This document shows, in pieces, positions 60,570-64,000 of a DNA stretch of 64,000 nt. This stretch comes from Flaccisagitta enflata (taxonomy: Eukaryota; Chaetognatha; Sagittoidea; Aphragmophora), in contig OZ231126.1 in assembly GCA_965153355.1 (NCBI GenBank), positions 68,572,001 through 68,636,000 of the forward strand, given 5' to 3'. A program made the translations under genes and the position numbers. Each line of letters opens with the position of its first letter. Position 1 is the first letter of the stretch. The notes under the pieces were generated by a model. That model was not told where the DNA came from, searched no databases, and worked only from the letters and a program-made list of their open reading frames with translations.

Positions 60570-61189
60570 CATTACGATGGGAGCAATGACGACCTAGAGG
60601 CTAGACTGGAGGATAGATTTTAGGTATCCTTAATTTTATTTCTATCATAAAATATTTGAGATCTAGGCTAATTAAAGGTTGCTTTATTGAGTGAATGCAT
60701 TTGCGTCTTTTAAACTTCAACTTGTGACTTGACCTCATCAAGACTTCATTTTTCAAGGTTCTAACCTATTTCATTAGATTGGGCGAAAAATTTTATATAA
60801 TTTTGAGAAAAAAAATCAGCTCAATCGAACCATTTTTACAGGTTTTATGGCTTTCTTTAATAAACAAAAGTTATGTAAATTAGTTTTTGAGCAAAACTTA
60901 AAATGGCCATAAAATCTGTAAAAATGAACCGATTGAGCTGATTTTTTTTTCAAAACCATATAAAATTTTCCACCCGATCTATTGAAATAGGTTAGAACTT
61001 TGAAAAATGAAGTCTTGATGAGGTCAAGATGAGGTCAAGTCGCAAGTTGAAGTTTGAGAGACGCAAACATTTTCACTCAATAGGGCATCCCTTAATTAGC
61101 CAACATTTCAAAACCTTTTTGATAGAAATAAAATTTGGATACCTAAAATCTATCCTCCAGTCTAGGTCGTCATTGCTCCCATCGTACTG
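60570..61189. mobile_element. TA-flanked foldback element (620 bp)
   Basis: CATTACGATGGGAGCAATGA at left and TCATTGCTCCCATCGTACTG at right are inverted and flanked by TA (60568-60569; 61190-61191). Arms of about 285 bp meet near 60860-60900. GATTGAGCTGATTTTTTTT and its mirror lie near the loop. Confidence 0.88.
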
Positions 61190-61304
61190 TAAGCTGGTGA
61201 AACTTGGGTGCTTTACATATCACAAGTAGAGAGCACTTTTTATCCGCGCTCACCTAATACGAAGCATCCTATATAATATATGGGCTATATGGCTTATTTC
61301 ATGA

Positions 61305-61400
61305 CCTTCACCTTCACCAGTAATGGCTGCTATCGCTGTGAGGGAAAAAGTCATAAGCATTGATCACTTTTCACCAAGCTTTTGTATTCAGACACTGCAA
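61305..61400. repeat. Inverted copy of the MFS 5' flank
   Basis: CAGTAATGGCTGCTATCGCT, GGGAAAAAGTCATAAGCA and CACTTTTCACCAAGCTTTTG match the reverse complement of 56930-57025 with scattered changes. Confidence 0.75.
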
Positions 61401-61429
61401 ATTGTTTTTTTTTTTTTTTTTTTGGATCA

Positions 61430-61900
61430 AATCAAGTAGCAATTGTATGTGTTGATTGCACTGAAAATCAGAGAAAAATAGGACTGAGCCAAATGAGCTA
61501 GATGAACTAAAGTGCTCAAAATCACTCGACCAGACAACCAGCTATACTCACCAGCATGCTTTCTTGTATTTGCATGCTCATATCAAAACATCTATTCATT
61601 TATCCCATTAAAAATCAGAAAAAAAATGAGCTAAATGAGATAAATAAGCTAGAAAAACAACCTCACAAATGAGCAGCAATGCTCACTGACACGTTTTCTT
61701 GTATTTGCTTGCTTAAACATATATCAAAATATTTATTCATTTATCGCATTTGAAATCAGAAAAAAAGATTGAGCTAAATGAGCTAAATGAGCTAGAATGC
61801 TTAAAAACACCCTCACAGATGAGCAGCTATGCTCGTAAACATCTTTTCTTGTTTTTGCATGCCCAAACAAACATATATGCACTCCGTTATGGATCCTACA
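61430..61900. repeat. Tandem ~150-bp units (GAGCTAAATGAGCTAGA type)
   Basis: AAATCAGA, GAGCTAAATGAGCTA, CTCAC and TTTTCTTGTATTTGC recur at about 61470, 61610 and 61755. The first unit matches 54030-54150 inverted. Confidence 0.75.
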
Positions 61901-63600
61901 CAACATAGTTGTCACGAACTTTTGATTTTAAAAATCGACGAGGTCGAACGAATCATGGTCGAACCCCCCCAAAAAATCGCCCAAAAATCGACCATAGGTC
62001 GATCTATTTGTCAGTTAGCCTTTTTACTAAGTGAAAATATCATTTAAAGTCATAGCAACTCTGTATTACAAAGTAAGCTATCCGCGTTGTAGCCACTCAT
62101 TAATGGCGAATGTCACAATTTCTTTTCGACGAGAAAACCCGACTTACCACCACGTTAACAGTGTTACCGCAATGTCTATTGCATTGTGACAAATCTTTAT
62201 AGTTGGAATGACCTTCCCAACTACCTTGGATTACCTTGCCAAACCATTTTTTGTGACTACCCCTCCCCTCTAGGGGTAATAAAAAATTAGGTCAAATTGC
62301 TTCCATATTGGCATGTCCGGATTTTGTCCGGACAAGCAAATAACAAGCAAACCCTATCAAAAAATAGATTATCTGATCATTTCTCAGCTTTTAATCAGTT
62401 ATCATCGATCCAATGTGATGTACAAAAAATTTCATCATAATGCGCAAATGCTAAGTTGTTCAAATATTGTATTATCATCAAATTTTGATCCTTCTAACTT
62501 TTTCGCCTTTTCATGGCAAAATCTGAGTATGACGATTATCTTTTTTTAAAACGCTATTAATTCCCAAAGTTAATCTCTTTTCAGGTTTCTATCTAATAGA
62601 GGACTACTTGAAGGACATATGCTCCAAATTTCATGCCACTGTGACGCCCCAATCCTGCATAATGACACTTTTCTTCAAGCGTGATTATTCCGCACACCCC
62701 GCGGCTCTTCTGTCACGCTCATGTCACGCTTTAAGTCTGTCACTGTCACACCGTTGTGAAACTGATGATGGAAATTTGAATGACACGATGAGAAAGAGCA
62801 TGAAATTTTGCCTCTTCACTGAAAATTTCAGGTCTTAACTCCCGGGCATTCAGCCATAATGAAAATTTCAATGTGATTGGTCGGTAAATTGTTGCACAAT
62901 AATCACGCTTCACGATCAATCTTCGTAGTTAATTCTTTGTTATCAGCGCATGTATGCACTCCCAGCAAAATGGTAATACAAAAAAATCATGAAATGCCCA
63001 TATCTCGGAAACCCTTTGAGAGAGACTAAAGATTTTTTGCATGGATCAGTACTGTACTGAAACAATTATAAACAGAGCATTTGGCGCATCTCGGACACAT
63101 CTAACCAACCCAACCAGCCCAACCAGCCTACCATCCAAAAATTTAAAAAACGGCATAACTTCTAAAGTCTTTGTCCGATTTGGCTGAAATTTTGCACAGT
63201 GGTTCTTTCAGAGAATGCCCACTTAAATTGATCGTTGAAGGAAGATTTAGTAAATTTTTGCCAACTGGCCCGACCAGCCAAAAAAGCTGCTTTTAGAGAA
63301 TTTTCAAAAAAAATTGAAATCTCAATTTTTTTCAGCAGGATTGGGTCTGATTGAATTCTTGAACAGTGATTCAGTAAAATATTCACATTTTTTGGGTTTT
63401 GCTGGCTATAGCAACTCAATTTTTGCTTATTTTCGATCATTATTTGTTGCATTTCAGCCTAATTTACATGAAAATCGAGGATCAGTAACAAAATTCAGTT
63501 TTTGAACCATGTTCATATTGAGATAAGCTATCTGATTATGAATGTTTTAGTCAAATTTTCTCAATTTTGAAATTGACCTTTTTCGCTATCTCGCAAAAAA
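61900..63600. other. No gene recognised (possible intron)
   Basis: AT-rich DNA with small repeats (AACCAACCCAACCAGCCCAAC at about 63103). Some TTTCAG sites precede short open frames (e.g. 62586, 63335), but none reads like a helix 9-12 exon. Confidence 0.4.
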
Positions 63601-63611
63601 GAGATTATAGA

Positions 63612-63810
63612 AACAGCCTTCAGCTGTTGAGTCTGAGTGAACTCAGTTTTGTACTGTGTATTGCTTGAATGTTGGTTATCTGTTGGGTTAATGATGTCAA
63701 CGCGCTTGTTTATTTCATTTCAGCGGTTGAATCGGTATTGACTCAGTTTCGAATCGTGAGTTGGTTGAACGTTGGTTTCCTGTTGGGTTGGTGGCGTCAA
63801 TGCAGCATCA
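63612..63810. repeat. Tandem duplication of ~110 bp at a splice acceptor
   Basis: CAGCTGTTGAGTCTGAGTGA...TGTTGGGTTAATGATGTCAA is repeated as CAGCGGTTGAATCGG...TGTTGGGTTGGTGGCGTCAA. Both copies contain GACTCAGTTT-like and GCTTGAATGTTGGTT-like phrases. Confidence 0.85.
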
Positions 63811-63898
63811 TTCCAGGCGACCCGGACATCGATGTCAACCAATGGGATTCCTACGAGGATTATCCCGCCATCATCAACGCCTTCAAAACTGACAAAAG
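63806..63898 (+). CDS. Candidate 93-bp symmetric internal exon
   Basis: Acceptor GTCAATGCAG, donor AAAAG|GTAGATTC, phase 2 at both sides. Reads IIPGDPDIDVNQWDSYEDY then PAIINAFKTDK. A longer version would start at the TTTCATTTCAG at 63723 but shifts the incoming phase. It is phase-compatible with MFS exon 4, yet its hydrophilic acidic sequence does not look like helix 9, so it may be a loop insertion or another gene. Confidence 0.42.
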
Positions 63899-63971
63899 GT
63901 AGATTCTTTGGAGGAAAGAAAAGCGACTTAGCTTGATTAATACGCTGGCCAAAGTGCCAAGAGAGGGAGAA

Positions 63972-64000
63972 ATGCTCTCTCTCTCTCTCTCTCTCTCTCT
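63972..64000. repeat. (TC)n microsatellite, cut by the window end
   Basis: TC repeats start about 70 bp after the donor at 63899. Confidence 0.95.

Noticed and set aside
60444-63898. 93-bp exon as MFS helix 9
   Set aside because: The phase fits but the sequence is acidic and hydrophilic with no 18-21 residue hydrophobic stretch.

Overview
This window looks like intron-rich, repeat-dense DNA of an invertebrate animal. The evidence is spliceosomal genes with GT..AG introns, a last exon recognisable as an SLC22-type transporter (essentially an animal family), a secreted histidine-rich protein gene with a TATA box, and no prokaryotic operon structure. I could not identify the species. Most ORFs of 60 codons or more are translations of (GA)n, (GT)n, (AAC)n, (GAA)n or minisatellite DNA. 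The real coding sequence is in short exons found by splice sites, reading phase and protein-like composition; several have no start codon or are under 60 codons.

Layout. 98-1924 (+): a complete three-exon gene for a 260-aa, three-helix membrane protein of unknown family. 4648-4966 (+): an orphan Thr/Lys-rich last exon with a poly(A) signal. 9600-9724 (-): the last exon of an SLC22-like transporter. 12794-12927, 16925-17052 and 19262-19408 (-): weak candidate exons. 14.4-18.9 kb: a large inverted repeat of about 515-bp units. 25761-26028 (-): a cysteine-rich exon. 26803-31542 (-): a complete six-exon gene for a secreted His-rich protein of 245 aa. About 38.18-38.88 kb (+): the 3' part of an unidentified gene. 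41181-41348 (-): a possible acetoacetyl-CoA-synthetase-like N-terminus. 45.6-46.1 kb (-): candidate terminal exons. 57044-60436 (+): the first four exons (helices 1-8) of a major facilitator (MFS) transporter whose 3' part was not found. 63806-63898 (+): a symmetric 93-bp exon.

Between the genes lies a nested landscape of non-autonomous elements. The commonest family (called A here, about 40 copies or fragments) runs from a CAAGGCCGGATACACGG end to a hairpin end such as AGTCGCGTGCACGCGACT followed by AAAAA. Its left subterminal motif and right hairpin change together between subfamilies. Long versions of A carry expanded 10-21 bp minisatellites. Others are TA-flanked inverted-repeat elements (E, F, G, H, J and a 620-bp foldback), a GGGTGCTTCACATAGC element (D), a TATATAGTTG element (I), and a GGCCGCTGCCC-ended element filled with GCCTCGAGGC-like minisatellites (B). 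Long GA/GT microsatellites often start just inside introns, next to splice donors.

The genes show no operon-like cooperation; they look like unrelated neighbours. All exon joins are inferences from phase and splice consensus, without transcript evidence.
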